DNA of 42,668 nucleotides from NCBI GenBank assembly GCA_005888325.1, contig VAWU01000030.1, positions 1-42,668 of the forward strand, written 5' to 3'. Of this stretch, positions 16,662 through 25,416 are shown piece by piece (positions within the stretch are counted from its first letter, which is position 1; every line of letters begins with the position of its first letter). The translations under genes and the position numbers were made by a program. The notes beneath the pieces were generated by a model, which saw only the letters and a list, made by a program, of their open reading frames with translations, had not been told where the DNA came from and did not search any database. The DNA is from Actinomycetota bacterium (GTDB lineage: Bacteria > Actinomycetota > Acidimicrobiia > Acidimicrobiales > AC-14).

Positions 16662-19600
16662 ATGGCGATCGCTCCCGAGCAGGCAGGCATCGGCATCCGC
16701 CGGCACTTCACCACCGACGGGGCCCACCCCTACGACGAGGTGGCCTGGGAGCGGCGCGACGCGCGCATCTCGAACTTCCGCGACGGCACCGTCGCCTTCG
16801 AGCAGCTCGACGTCGAGTTCCCGGTGACGTGGTCGCAGAACGCCACGAACATCGTCGCCCAGAAGTACTTCCGCGGTCAGCTCGGATCGCCCGAGCGGGA
16901 GCACTCGCTCAAGCAGGTCATCGACCGGGTGGCCGACACCATCACGCGGTGGGGCGCGAAGGACGGCTACTTCGTCGACGCGGCCGAGGCGCGTGCGTTC
17001 AACGACGAGCTGAAGCACCTCACGCTCCACCAGAAGGCGGCGTTCAACTCACCGGTGTGGTTCAACATCGGGGTGAAGGGCGAGCCGCAGCAGGGCGCGG
17101 CGTGCTTCATCCTCGCGGTCGACGACAAGATGAGCTCGATCCTCAACTGGTACGTCGAGGAGGGCACGATCTTCAAGGGGGGGTCGGGGTCGGGCATCAA
17201 CCTGTCCAACATCCGCTCCTCCTACGAGTCGCTGAAGGGCGGCGGCACCGCGTCCGGCCCCGTGAGCTTCATGCGCGGTGCCGACGCGTCCGCCGGCACG
17301 ATCAAGAGCGGGGGCAAGACGCGTCGCGCCGCCAAGATGGTGATCCTCAACGTCGACCATCCCGACATCGAGGACTTCATCTGGTGCAAGGCGGTCGAGG
17401 AGCGCAAGGCGCGGGCCCTGCGCGATGCGGGCTTCGACATGGATCTCGACGGCAAGGACAGCCACTCGACGCAGTACCAGAACGCCAACAACTCGGTGCG
17501 CGTCACCGACGAGTTCATGCAGGCCGTGCTCGACGACGCTGACTGGCCGCTGAAGGCGGTCACCACGGGAGAGGTCATCAAGACGGTGCGGGCGCGCCAC
17601 CTCATGCGTCAGATCGCCGAGGCCACGTGGGAGTGCGCCGATCCGGGCATGCAGTTCGACACCACGATCAACCAGTGGCACACGGCGTCCAACAGCGGCC
17701 GCATCAACGCGTCGAACCCGTGCTGCTTCGTGGGCGACACCCTCGTCGCCACGTCGATCGGCGCGGTGCGGTTCGACCAGTTGGAGAAGATGGCGTTCGC
17801 CGGCGAGGAGCTCCCGGCCACCGTGTCCTACGACCGCGTCCACGGGTGCTTCGTCGCCGCGCCGATCACCTTCGCGTGGGTCGCGGGTCGCACCGACCGC
17901 CTCGTCGCGGTCACGACCGAGCGGGGCCTGTCGCTGCAGTGCACGCCCGAGCACCGGTTCCTCACGTTCACCGGCGACTACATCCAGGCCCACCACCTCG
18001 TGGCGGGCACCAAGCTGCAGGCGGTCGACGACAACGGCCAGGCCGTGGCCGACGAGGTCGCGTCGGTCACCGAGATCGTGCTCGACGAGGCCGTGCCCGT
18101 GTACGACCTCGAGGTCGACGGCCTCCACAACTTCGCGGTCACGTGCGAGGGCGCGACGATCGCCCACTCCGCGGTGGTGCACAACAGCGAGTACATGCAC
18201 CTCGACAACTCCGCGTGCAACCTCGCGTCGCTGAACCTGCTGAAGTTCCTCGACGACGACGGCCGCTTCGACGTCGAGGGCTTCGAGGCCGCGGTCGACG
18301 TGATGTTCACCGCGCAGGAGATCCTCGTTGGCAACGCCGACTACCCGACCGAGAAGATCGCCGACACGTCACGCCGCTTCCGCCAGCTCGGGCTGGGCTA
18401 CGCCAACCTCGGCGCGCTCCTGATGGCCCTCGGCCTGCCCTACGACTCCGACGAGGGGCGCGCCTGGGCGGGCGCTGTCACCGCGCTCATGACCGGTCGC
18501 GCCTACGTGACCTCTGCCCGCACGGCCGCCCGCATGGGCCCCTTCGCGGGCTATACCGAGAACCGCGAGCCGATGAACCGTGTGCTGCGACAACACCGCG
18601 AGAAGGTCGCCGCGATCGACGAGGAGAAGGTGCCGACCGAGCTGCTGTCTGCGGCCCAGGAGACGTGGGACGAAGCCGTCGACCTGGCCGATGTCGCAGG
18701 GGTGCGCAACTCGCAGGCCTCGGTCCTGGCGCCGACGGGCACCATTGGTCTCCTGATGGACTGCGACACCACCGGCATCGAGCCCGACCTCGGGCTGTGC
18801 AAGACGAAGAAGCTGGTCGGCGGAGGCACGATGTCGATCGTCAACCAGACCGTGCCCCGTGCCCTGCGCCGCATGGGCTACGACGACGGTCAGGTGGCCG
18901 AGGTCATCGCCTACATCGACGAGCACAAGACGATCGTCGGCGCGCCCCACGTCGCCGCCGAGCACCTGCCGGTGTTCGCCTGCTCGATGGGCGACCTCAC
19001 CATCCACCACCTCGGCCACGTGCGGATGATGGCGGCGGTGCAGCCGTTCATCTCGGGTGCGATCTCCAAGACCGTGAACGTGCCCGAGTCGGTCACCGTC
19101 GACGAGCTCGAGCAGCTCCACGTCGACGCCTGGCGGATGGGCCTGAAGGCCGTCGCCATCTACCGCGACAACTCCAAGGTGGCGCAGCCACTCGCGAACA
19201 CCAAGAAGGACGCGCCGGCGGCGGCACCGCAGCCCATCGCGCGCATCATCGAGAAGGTCGTGGTCAACGAGCCCACACGCCAGAAGCTGCCGCGCAAGCG
19301 GCGCAGCTCCACGTTCTCGTTCCGGGTGGCCGACTGCCACGGCTACGTCACTGTGGGCGAGTACGAGGACGGCCGGCCGGGTGAGCTGTTCCTCAAGGTG
19401 TCGAAGCAGGGCTCGACGCTCGCCGGCATCATGGACGCCTTCGCCATCTCGGTGAGCCACGGCCTGCAGTACGGCGTCCCGCTGAAGGCCTTCGTCGAGA
19501 TGTACACCAACATGCGGTTCGAGCCCGCGGGGATGACCGACGACCCCGACATCCGCTTCGCCACCTCGCTGGTCGACTACATCTTCCGCCGCCTGGCCGT

Positions 19601-19889
19601 CGAGTACCTGCCGCTCGACGAGCGCATGGAGCTCGGCATCCTGTCGGTGGGGGAGCGCATGCAGCCGACGCTGCCCGGCGTCGACGAGGCGTCGATGCCA
19701 TCGGCGACCGGCAGCGAGGTCGTGCCCGACCCGTCCCCGCCGGTGTACGCGGAGTCGATCGACCTCACGCCCGCGGTGGAGCCCGCGGCCGCTGACGCGC
19801 CGTACTGCTACCAGTGCGGCAACGTCATGCAGCGCGCCGGGTCGTGCTACGTGTGTGGCAGCTGCGGCACCACCAGCGGCTGCTCGTAA
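16662..19889 (+). CDS. nrdJ: Adenosylcobalamin-dependent (class II) ribonucleotide reductase with an in-frame intein
   Basis: 1075-residue precursor. Makes deoxyribonucleotides using a cobalamin-generated thiyl radical. ATG 16662 is chosen, with GGAGG at 16646-16650; the frame extends upstream but only through promoter and NrdR boxes. The order is an N-terminal domain, then NASNPC with the radical Cys354, then an intein (355-508), then SEYMHLDNSACNLASLN resuming the core. The PTGTIGLLMDCDTTGIEPD loop follows. A conserved C-terminal domain (FRVADCHGYVTVGEYEDGRPGELFLKVSKQGS) and a Cys-rich tail (CYQCG...CYVCGSCGTTSGCS) complete it. The tail presumably re-reduces the active site. After splicing the enzyme would be 921 residues, normal for this NrdJ type. 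It is controlled by NrdR. Confidence 0.96.
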   Translation: MAIAPEQAGIGIRRHFTTDGAHPYDEVAWERRDARISNFRDGTVAFEQLDVEFPVTWSQNATNIVAQKYFRGQLGSPEREHSLKQVIDRVADTITRWGAKDGYFVDAAEARAFNDELKHLTLHQKAAFNSPVWFNIGVKGEPQQGAACFILAVDDKMSSILNWYVEEGTIFKGGSGSGINLSNIRSSYESLKGGGTASGPVSFMRGADASAGTIKSGGKTRRAAKMVILNVDHPDIEDFIWCKAVEERKARALRDAGFDMDLDGKDSHSTQYQNANNSVRVTDEFMQAVLDDADWPLKAVTTGEVIKTVRARHLMRQIAEATWECADPGMQFDTTINQWHTASNSGRINASNPCCFVGDTLVATSIGAVRFDQLEKMAFAGEELPATVSYDRVHGCFVAAPITFAWVAGRTDRLVAVTTERGLSLQCTPEHRFLTFTGDYIQAHHLVAGTKLQAVDDNGQAVADEVASVTEIVLDEAVPVYDLEVDGLHNFAVTCEGATIAHSAVVHNSEYMHLDNSACNLASLNLLKFLDDDGRFDVEGFEAAVDVMFTAQEILVGNADYPTEKIADTSRRFRQLGLGYANLGALLMALGLPYDSDEGRAWAGAVTALMTGRAYVTSARTAARMGPFAGYTENREPMNRVLRQHREKVAAIDEEKVPTELLSAAQETWDEAVDLADVAGVRNSQASVLAPTGTIGLLMDCDTTGIEPDLGLCKTKKLVGGGTMSIVNQTVPRALRRMGYDDGQVAEVIAYIDEHKTIVGAPHVAAEHLPVFACSMGDLTIHHLGHVRMMAAVQPFISGAISKTVNVPESVTVDELEQLHVDAWRMGLKAVAIYRDNSKVAQPLANTKKDAPAAAPQPIARIIEKVVVNEPTRQKLPRKRRSSTFSFRVADCHGYVTVGEYEDGRPGELFLKVSKQGSTLAGIMDAFAISVSHGLQYGVPLKAFVEMYTNMRFEPAGMTDDPDIRFATSLVDYIFRRLAVEYLPLDERMELGILSVGERMQPTLPGVDEASMPSATGSEVVPDPSPPVYAESIDLTPAVEPAAADAPYCYQCGNVMQRAGSCYVCGSCGTTSGCS
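17724..18185 (+). other. Mini-intein within NrdJ (154 residues)
   Basis: The insertion splits the RNR active-site motif N-P-C / S-E-Y. Block A is CFVGDTLVAT with nucleophile Cys1. Block B is TTERGLSLQCTPEHRF, with the TxxH motif at residues 74-77. Block F is VPVYDLEVDGLHNFAV. Block G is HSAVVHN, with penultimate His153 and Asn154, and the +1 extein residue is Ser. No homing-endonuclease (LAGLIDADG or HNH) domain is present. All residues needed for protein splicing are in place, so it should be active. Confidence 0.93.
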
Positions 19890-19919
19890 GCGCCGGTCGC
19901 GACGTCGAGCGAGGCGACG

Positions 19920-20309
19920 ATGTCCGACATCGAGCTCGTGCGCGAGGTGTACACGGCGATGGCCGCGCGTGACGTCGGGCGCCGGTTCGAGCTTATCGAC
20001 CCGACGTTCGTCGTCACCCAGGATCCGGCGCTGCCCTGGGGTGGCCGCCATGTCGGCCACGACGGCTTCGCCACCTTCGCGCTCGCGCTCAGCGGGACCA
20101 TCGACTCGGCGGTGAGCATCGATGCCGTCTTCGCGGCCGACGGCGAGGTCATCCAGTGGGGGCGCACGCGGGGCACCGTGCGCGCCAACGGCGTGGCGTC
20201 CGACATCCCCGACGTGCACCGGTGGACGGTGCGCGACGGCAAGGCCGTCGCGGCCCACTTTGCCATCGACACCGCGGCGATGCTCGAGGCGCTGGCCCAG
20301 ACCCCCTGA
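19920..20309 (+). CDS. NTF2/SnoaL-like small protein
   Basis: 129 residues of the nuclear-transport-factor-2-like fold. The start MSDIELVREVYTAMAARDVG and an internal GHDGFATFALAL...DAVFAADGEVIQWGRTRGTVRANG pattern suit SnoaL-like polyketide cyclase / ester-hydrolase proteins. Catalytic function cannot be deduced. It starts 30 bp after nrdJ with a weak GAGCGAGG ribosome site, so it may be read through from nrdJ. Confidence 0.75.
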   Translation: MSDIELVREVYTAMAARDVGRRFELIDPTFVVTQDPALPWGGRHVGHDGFATFALALSGTIDSAVSIDAVFAADGEVIQWGRTRGTVRANGVASDIPDVHRWTVRDGKAVAAHFAIDTAAMLEALAQTP

Positions 20310-20413
20310 CCCCGACCCGTTGAAAGAATGCACGAATCAAGAAGCGCGCGCTCGCGGATAGCGTGGTCATGTTCGTGCTGTTGCCGGCAGAGCCATGAGC
20401 GGGGAGGGTTGCG

Positions 20414-21244
20414 ATGCCGTGGTTTCCGGACTTCGTCGCTGCCGCGGAGCTGGCGCGCCGAGAGGTTCGCGCCGCAGGTCAGGCCGATCCGGTCGCGCAG
20501 TACTTCACTGCACTGACCAAGGGCGATGCCCACGCCTTGGAGACGGTGTGGCCGGGGAAGGTCGTGATCTACGACCCCCGCGCCGGCGAGATACGCGGCC
20601 ACAAGCAGTTGCGGCAGTTCGTCGAACACAATCAAGCCTGGTTGACGGAGCGCCACGCCAGTACCGAGGCCGTGGCTTCAACGCGTGAGGGTGGGCGGGC
20701 CGTTGTCGAGCTGCTGGCGCGCCTCTCCCACGACGGGGAGGAGGTGCTGTGGCCGCTGGCAGTGGTCGCCGAGTCCACCGACGATCGGTCGGTGGTGTTC
20801 CGCACCTACTGCAGCCAATGGCCGGTCGACGGACGCCGCCATGTCAGGGAACCCATACTCGAACCGGGGCACGCCCATCCTGGTGATGTGGTCGGCCGCT
20901 ACCAGGCTGCCCTGGAGGCCGGTGACGCCGACGCGATCGTGAACACGTTCGCGACGGACGGGTACTTCCGCGAGCCCATCGGGCCCGACTACCTGCACCG
21001 CGGCACCCTCGAGCTGCGCTCGTTCTTCTCGAGGTGCTTTCGCGCCGGCGGCGGCATCGGTCTCCAGCACTGTGCCGTGACCGACGACGGGGTGCGGTGC
21101 GCCTTGGAGTACAACTGCGTCCGCTGGGGCAGCTACGACCTGCCGCCCCAGGCGGGCATCGCGGTGTTCGAGCGTGGTCCCGACGGGCTGCTGGTGGCGG
21201 CTCGGGCCTACGACGACGTGGAAGCACCCGTCGTCCGTGCCTGA
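20414..21244 (+). CDS. Protein of two tandem NTF2/SnoaL-like domains
   Basis: 276 residues. Two alpha+beta-barrel-like repeats are seen. The first (about 24-135) runs DPVAQYFTALTKGDAHALETVWPGKVVIYDP...GHKQLRQFVEHN. The second (about 150-270) runs DVVGRYQAALEAGDADAIVNTFATDGYFREPIG...GTLELRSFFSRCF. The internal duplication suggests fusion of a SnoaL-like pair. Function unknown. ATG 20414 has GGGGAGGG upstream. The 104-bp gap before it contains TTGAAA and TAGCGT segments but no clearly spaced promoter. Confidence 0.75.
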   Translation: MPWFPDFVAAAELARREVRAAGQADPVAQYFTALTKGDAHALETVWPGKVVIYDPRAGEIRGHKQLRQFVEHNQAWLTERHASTEAVASTREGGRAVVELLARLSHDGEEVLWPLAVVAESTDDRSVVFRTYCSQWPVDGRRHVREPILEPGHAHPGDVVGRYQAALEAGDADAIVNTFATDGYFREPIGPDYLHRGTLELRSFFSRCFRAGGGIGLQHCAVTDDGVRCALEYNCVRWGSYDLPPQAGIAVFERGPDGLLVAARAYDDVEAPVVRA

Positions 21245-21253
21245 GGCGCAGAG

Positions 21254-21690
21254 ATGAGCGTCGCCCTGCATCACAACAAGCGGGCCGACGCGGGGAAGGC
21301 TCGGGTGTGGAGCGACCGAGATCGCAGTGCGGCTGGACGACACGGTGTTGGCGTGGCAGTCGTGGTCACAGCTGCACCAGGCCTATGTCGGCCCGTGGCG
21401 AGATCTGGTCCGCCACAGCGGACGCGTGCTCCAGGCGCTGTTGTTTCAACCCACCGGTGCGATCTGTGCCGCAGCTATCACCTCGCTGCCCGAGGTTGTC
21501 GGCGGGCGCCCGCAACTGCGACTACCGCTACGCCTGGGTCCGGGACGCGCTTTCACGATCGAGGCTCTCTGGGTGGCGGCCTGCCCCGATGAGGCGAATG
21601 AGGTCTTGGACTACACCCCCAGGTGTTCAGCCACATCGGCCTGGTCAACGCGGCCTGGGCGATCTCCGAAGCCGAGGCCGCCCGTACGGC
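21254..21690 (+). pseudogene. Remnant of a GH15 glucoamylase/trehalase-like gene
   Basis: Pieces of a glycoside hydrolase family 15 protein occur in order but in different frames. LDDTVLAWQSWSQLHQAYVG plus WRDLVRHSGRVLQAL, then PTGAICAAAITSLPEVVGG, are in one frame. NCDYRYAWVRDA is shifted. FTIEALWVAACPDEANEVLDYT is back in the first frame. The C-terminal motif QVFSHIGLVNAAWAISEAEA then follows at once in a third frame. Several hundred residues of the catalytic domain between the last two pieces are missing. At least three frame changes and a large internal deletion mean no functional product. Upstream decay before 21300 is less certain. Confidence 0.8.
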
Positions 21691-21736
21691 ATGAGGTTGG
21701 AGGGCGACCCGTGTGTTCTCTCGGTCAGGTGCTGCA

Positions 21737-22330
21737 TCACGGCGCCGTAGGGCGCTCGCGGGCCCGCCGATCCCATCCGTGGAACCGCGACCAGTCGCCC
21801 GCGTCCCACGCGTCGCGGAGCCCCGGTTTGCCCAAGTCCCAGTCCGGGCGGATCTCGCTCGTCGCGGTGCGCAGGTCACGCCAGAGGTCGTACACCGACG
21901 GGCGACCCCAGAACCAGTAGCCGTTGTAGATGCTGTGAATGACCAGGCCCGGCTTGAGCACGAGCGTGTGCGGATTCATCGGATTGTGATCAGGGTCGGT
22001 GTACTCCTGAATGCCGAGGTCCTTCTGGATCGTCCGCCCGGGGTCGGAGAGGAAGGTCCACTGGGCGCCAACCGACGCGCGGAACTCCTGCAGCTCGTGG
22101 TGCTCGTCGGTCGCGATCGTGACGATCTGTGTGTAGGCCACCGCGACCTTCGGCTGGAACGCCGCCAGCTCGAGGTGCTGTTGGTGCTCTTTCGGGCAGT
22201 AGTGGCCGCGCGCAAGCGTAAGGATCATCGGATCGGCGCCCTGCAGGTCGCTGAGCCGGCGCGGGATGTTTGTGTGATCGGGCAGCTCATAGTCGGGGAA
22301 CGTGCCGCCGGGTGCGATGTCGGAGCGCAT
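21737..22330 (-). CDS. Peroxiredoxin-like (AhpC/TSA, redoxin) protein
   Basis: 197 residues of thioredoxin fold. MILTLARGHYCPKEHQQHL carries a single Cys45 at the peroxidatic position, but without the usual PxxxTxxC spacing. FLSDPGRTIQKDLGIQEYTD and MNPHTLVLKPGLVIHSIYNGYWFWGRPS match atypical redoxins of actinobacteria. It is the last gene of a leftward operon, 10 bp after the flavoprotein gene, whose NAD(P)H-dependent redox chemistry might feed it. A physiological substrate is not evident. Confidence 0.78.
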   Translation of the reverse strand: MRSDIAPGGTFPDYELPDHTNIPRRLSDLQGADPMILTLARGHYCPKEHQQHLELAAFQPKVAVAYTQIVTIATDEHHELQEFRASVGAQWTFLSDPGRTIQKDLGIQEYTDPDHNPMNPHTLVLKPGLVIHSIYNGYWFWGRPSVYDLWRDLRTATSEIRPDWDLGKPGLRDAWDAGDWSRFHGWDRRARERPTAP

Positions 22331-22340
22331 GGTGGGCCCC

Positions 22341-23675
22341 TTACCTGTCTGCGGCGATCTCGACGCGGAGCGCCCTCAGCGCGTCGGCATAGATCTCGGA
22401 GAAGGTGGGGAATGGCTGGATCGTGTCGCGCAGCACGTCGAGCGGTACACGCGCGCGGATGGCCAACGTGGCTTGCTGGAGCCACTCGCCCGCCTCTGGC
22501 CCGAGCGCGTACGCGCCCGTGAGCCAGTCGCCGTCACTGAGGAGGGTCAGAAAGCCGTTCGACTCGGCATAGGCGCGTGTGTAGGTAGCGGTCCTCGCGA
22601 CGCCCGAAACCGGCGCGCTGGCAGTGAAGCGCGCCTCGAGCGCGCCAACCGACGCGGCCTGCGGATCGGTGAAGACAACACGCGGGAGGGCTTCATAGTT
22701 GGCTACGCGTGGCTCGCCCAAGATGTTCGCGGCGACGATGTCGCCCTGGTACTTCCCGGTCGTCGTCAATGGCCAGATGCCGGTCACGTCGCCGATCGCC
22801 CAGACCCCATCGGCGGCGCGCAGGTGCACGTCGACCGGGATTCCGTGGCTGTCGGCCGCGATGCCGACGGTCTCGAGCCCGATGCCGTCGACACGCGGAC
22901 GGCGACCGGTCGCGACGAGCAGCCGGTCACCCCGCAATTCGCGGCCGTCGTCGAAGGCCACGACGTAGTCGTCGCCGTCACGCCGCGCCTGTGTCGCGCT
23001 CACGCCGAGCACCAGCTCGATGCCGTCGTGACAGAGGACGTCGCCGAGCGCGTCACCCAGCGGTGCGGGCTCCCTGGCGAGCACGCGCTCGGCCATGTCG
23101 GCGAGGGCCACCTCGCCGCCGAGGCGGCGCACGGCCTGGGCCATCTCGACGCCGACCGGACCGCCGCCCAGGATCAGCAGGCGGCGGGGGACCGCAGTCA
23201 TCGCGGTCACCTCGCGGTTCGTCCACACGCCCTCGAGCCCCCGGAGTCCGTCAACCGGCGGCACGATCGGTTCCGCTCCGGTGGCCACGACGACGTGCCG
23301 GGCCGTGTACCGCGTGCCGCTGACTTCGACCGTCCCCGGCCCGGCGAGCCGGCCGTTGCCGCGAAGCACGTCGATGCCACGGTCGGTTAGCCACTTCTCG
23401 GCACTGGTGTCCGTGTGGTTCGAGACCATGAAGTCCCGCCACGCAAGCGCGGCCGAGACGTCGATCCGCGCGCTCGCCGCAGCCTCGTTCGCGTGGTGCA
23501 CGGCTTCACCCGGACGAAGCAGGGTCTTGGACGGGATGCACGCCCAGTAGGAGCACTCACCACCCACGAGCTCGCGTTCGACGACGGCGACGTGAAGTCC
23601 GCCCTCCACCAGCGCGCCGGCGCAGTGCTCGCCGGGCGCGCCGCCGCCGAGAACGATGACGTCGTAGTCGGTCAC
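22341..23675 (-). CDS. FAD-dependent pyridine nucleotide-disulfide oxidoreductase (mercuric reductase / dihydrolipoamide dehydrogenase family)
   Basis: 444 residues. The FAD-binding dinucleotide fold is [15 protein letters not shown]. The redox-active disulfide is C41-x4-C46 in [18 protein letters not shown]. The NAD(P)-binding fold is [17 protein letters not shown]. The second FAD motif is [17 protein letters not shown], and a C-terminal dimerisation domain follows ([13 protein letters not shown]...). The catalytic His-x4-Glu of true lipoamide dehydrogenases is not evident, so it is probably a generic disulfide/quinone reductase. The GTG start overlaps the upstream VOC gene's stop (GTGA). 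Confidence 0.88.
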   Translation of the reverse strand: MTDYDVIVLGGGAPGEHCAGALVEGGLHVAVVERELVGGECSYWACIPSKTLLRPGEAVHHANEAAASARIDVSAALAWRDFMVSNHTDTSAEKWLTDRGIDVLRGNGRLAGPGTVEVSGTRYTARHVVVATGAEPIVPPVDGLRGLEGVWTNREVTAMTAVPRRLLILGGGPVGVEMAQAVRRLGGEVALADMAERVLAREPAPLGDALGDVLCHDGIELVLGVSATQARRDGDDYVVAFDDGRELRGDRLLVATGRRPRVDGIGLETVGIAADSHGIPVDVHLRAADGVWAIGDVTGIWPLTTTGKYQGDIVAANILGEPRVANYEALPRVVFTDPQAASVGALEARFTASAPVSGVARTATYTRAYAESNGFLTLLSDGDWLTGAYALGPEAGEWLQQATLAIRARVPLDVLRDTIQPFPTFSEIYADALRALRVEIAADR

Positions 23676-24313
23676 GTCGGAAGCCCCTTACCCGCCTGCT
23701 CCGCCACCATGTACGCGGCGTACCAGTCCGGCCAGTTCGGATCAGCCGCACCCGTACGCTTCTCGTGCTCGCCGTGTGCGGCCGCCGCACGCCGCATCGC
23801 GCTCGCCAGATCCCCGGCCGAGCTGAACGAGGTCGTCGCCGCGTCGACGCGACCGGGCAGTCGGCTGGTGATCTCCTGCAGCTGCCAGTCGTTTCCGTCC
23901 GGATCGCTGAACTCCGCGAACGACGCGTAGGTGCGCCGTTTCGGATCGGGGCCGCTCGCCCGAGTGTCGGGGTCGAAGCGGTTGTAACCGCCGGTGCCGT
24001 CGTGGAAGACGTCGCTCGCATTGACACCCTCGCCGACGAGCTCATCGTGCGCCGCCTCGATGTCAGAGACGACAAGGAGACCTCGAGCCGAACCGGGGGC
24101 AGCCGAAGTGAGGCCGATGCCGAACTGGATCGAGCACGCGGAGCCCGGCGGGGTGAGCTGGACCACCCGGAAGTCCTCGTTCCCGAGGTCCGCGTCCAGC
24201 CTCCATCCGAGGCTCTCGTAGAACTTCTTGGCGCGGTCGACATCCGAGACGGGGACGACGACCGTCTCGAGCTTCATGTCGACGCTTCCGACGCTCGCGT
24301 CAGTGGTGCTCAT
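23672..24313 (-). CDS. VOC-family protein with actinobacterial C-terminal extension
   Basis: 213 residues. A glyoxalase-fold domain (about 13-150) has [20 protein letters not shown] and [14 protein letters not shown]. The C-terminal ~60 residues ([20 protein letters not shown], then [16 protein letters not shown]) are a tail often seen on actinobacterial glyoxalases. It is first in the leftward three-gene operon with the flavoprotein and redoxin genes, suggesting a shared detoxification role. That is inference. Confidence 0.85.
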   Translation of the reverse strand: MSTTDASVGSVDMKLETVVVPVSDVDRAKKFYESLGWRLDADLGNEDFRVVQLTPPGSACSIQFGIGLTSAAPGSARGLLVVSDIEAAHDELVGEGVNASDVFHDGTGGYNRFDPDTRASGPDPKRRTYASFAEFSDPDGNDWQLQEITSRLPGRVDAATTSFSSAGDLASAMRRAAAAHGEHEKRTGAADPNWPDWYAAYMVAEQAGKGLPT

Positions 24314-24373
24314 GGCTGCCTCCCTGGGATGGTTGCTGAGTATTGAAAACCGCGCTTCGCCGAGCTGTTGTCG

Positions 24374-24838
24374 TCATGACGTGACCCCGGGAGAGGCGTC
24401 GTTCCGGGCTTCGATGGCCTTGACGGTTTGTGCGAGTGTCTTTCCCAGTACGCGTTTGCCGACGATGCCGAGCACGCCGCCGAGCGCCCGCCCTTTGAGA
24501 TTCTTGCCTTCGCGGACCACGACGACGTCCAGGTCGGTTCTTCCGTCGGACCGCGGCGTGAAGGTGTAGGTGTGGCCTGAGGCGCCTCCCCACGTGTTGG
24601 AGTCGGTGGTCGTCATGACGACGCGGTTGGGATCGGACCAGTCGTAGTGGAGGCGTTCCCAGATGCCGCCGGAGCCCTCCGTGACGTCGGCCTGAGTGGG
24701 GCCGCGGTCATGCACCTTGAGGTACTTGTCGGCACTGCGGCCAAAGAGCTTCGAGCGGCCCGGACCGAAGTCGGTGAGGCCGGCCACGAACTGCTCCGGC
24801 GTCGAGGTGGTCGTTTCGTGGAGGCGGATCGTGGACAT
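24374..24838 (-). CDS. SRPBCC (START/Bet v1-like) domain protein
   Basis: 154 residues. The pattern TIRLHETTTSTPEQFVAGLTD...GSGGIWERLHYDWSDPNRVVMTTTDSNTW...GHTYTFTPRSDGRTDLDVVVVREGKNLKG fits a polyketide cyclase/dehydrase-like ligand-binding fold. No catalytic residues can be assigned. ATG 24838 is chosen because GGAAGGGAG sits about 6 nt upstream; an upstream ATG would be overlapped by that site. It lies 60 bp upstream of the VOC-flavoprotein-redoxin operon on the same strand. Confidence 0.78.
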   Translation of the reverse strand: MSTIRLHETTTSTPEQFVAGLTDFGPGRSKLFGRSADKYLKVHDRGPTQADVTEGSGGIWERLHYDWSDPNRVVMTTTDSNTWGGASGHTYTFTPRSDGRTDLDVVVVREGKNLKGRALGGVLGIVGKRVLGKTLAQTVKAIEARNDASPGVTS

Positions 24839-24972
24839 GCGTGCTCCCTTCCGCAAGGTGTCTGCTGGCTGGTCACAAGGTGAGTTCGGGGGCGCCAGTT
24901 GCGACGTCGCCAGCTTGATGCTTTCCGTGCTGCACGTCTAGGAGTGAAACTCGGATGCGATCGGAGGGTTCC

Positions 24973-25416
24973 GTGCACGGCAAGCGGACGGCGAGCGGGG
25001 TCGAGATCGGTGGCTGGCTGCTGAAGGCCAACCCCGATGTGTGGGACGTCATCGGCCATCTGGCCGCGGGCCGCGTCATCGACGGATGGGGCGTGGCCGA
25101 GGGCTACCGCGCCGAGCTGATGGCGCCGGGCGACCGTTGCTTCGTGTGGGTCACCGGCCCGCGGGGCGCGTCCTGGACGCCGGGCATCTGGGCCGCGGGC
25201 GTGGTGACCGCGCGGCCCGTTCCCACGCGTGAGCGCCGCCGGCTGCGCGTCGGCCTCGACGTGCGTCCGCTCGACCCGGTCGTGCCCCGGTCAGAGTTGC
25301 GTTCCGACCCGCGGTTCGCGGCAGCCGAGGTGCTGCGGGTGCCGCGGATGGGGAACCCGCTGATCCTCACGCCGACCGAGGTGGCCGCGGTCGACGACCA
25401 TCTCACGCAGGCGTGA
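24973..25416 (+). CDS. EVE-like (PUA-fold) small protein
   Basis: About 147 residues. The segment GGWLLKANPDVWDVIGHLAAGRVIDGWGVAEGYRAELMAPGDRCFVWVTG...WAAGVVTA resembles the EVE domain (WLLK at the start, a GD-x-x-F strand, then a G-x-V strand). EVE proteins bind modified bases in RNA or DNA. GTG 24973 is preferred because GGAGGG lies at 24963-24968; ATG 24955 is an alternative start. The 3' end overlaps the convergent MBL gene by 14 bp. The EVE call is moderate. Confidence 0.65.
   Translation: MHGKRTASGVEIGGWLLKANPDVWDVIGHLAAGRVIDGWGVAEGYRAELMAPGDRCFVWVTGPRGASWTPGIWAAGVVTARPVPTRERRRLRVGLDVRPLDPVVPRSELRSDPRFAAAEVLRVPRMGNPLILTPTEVAAVDDHLTQA

Noticed and set aside
18369-20333. Long open frame antisense to nrdJ
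   Set aside because: Same GC-driven shadow. Composition is typical of antisense high-GC DNA and no domain is recognisable.
21690-21736. Insertion sequence as cause of the GH15 decay
   Set aside because: No transposase fragment, terminal inverted repeats or target duplication visible.
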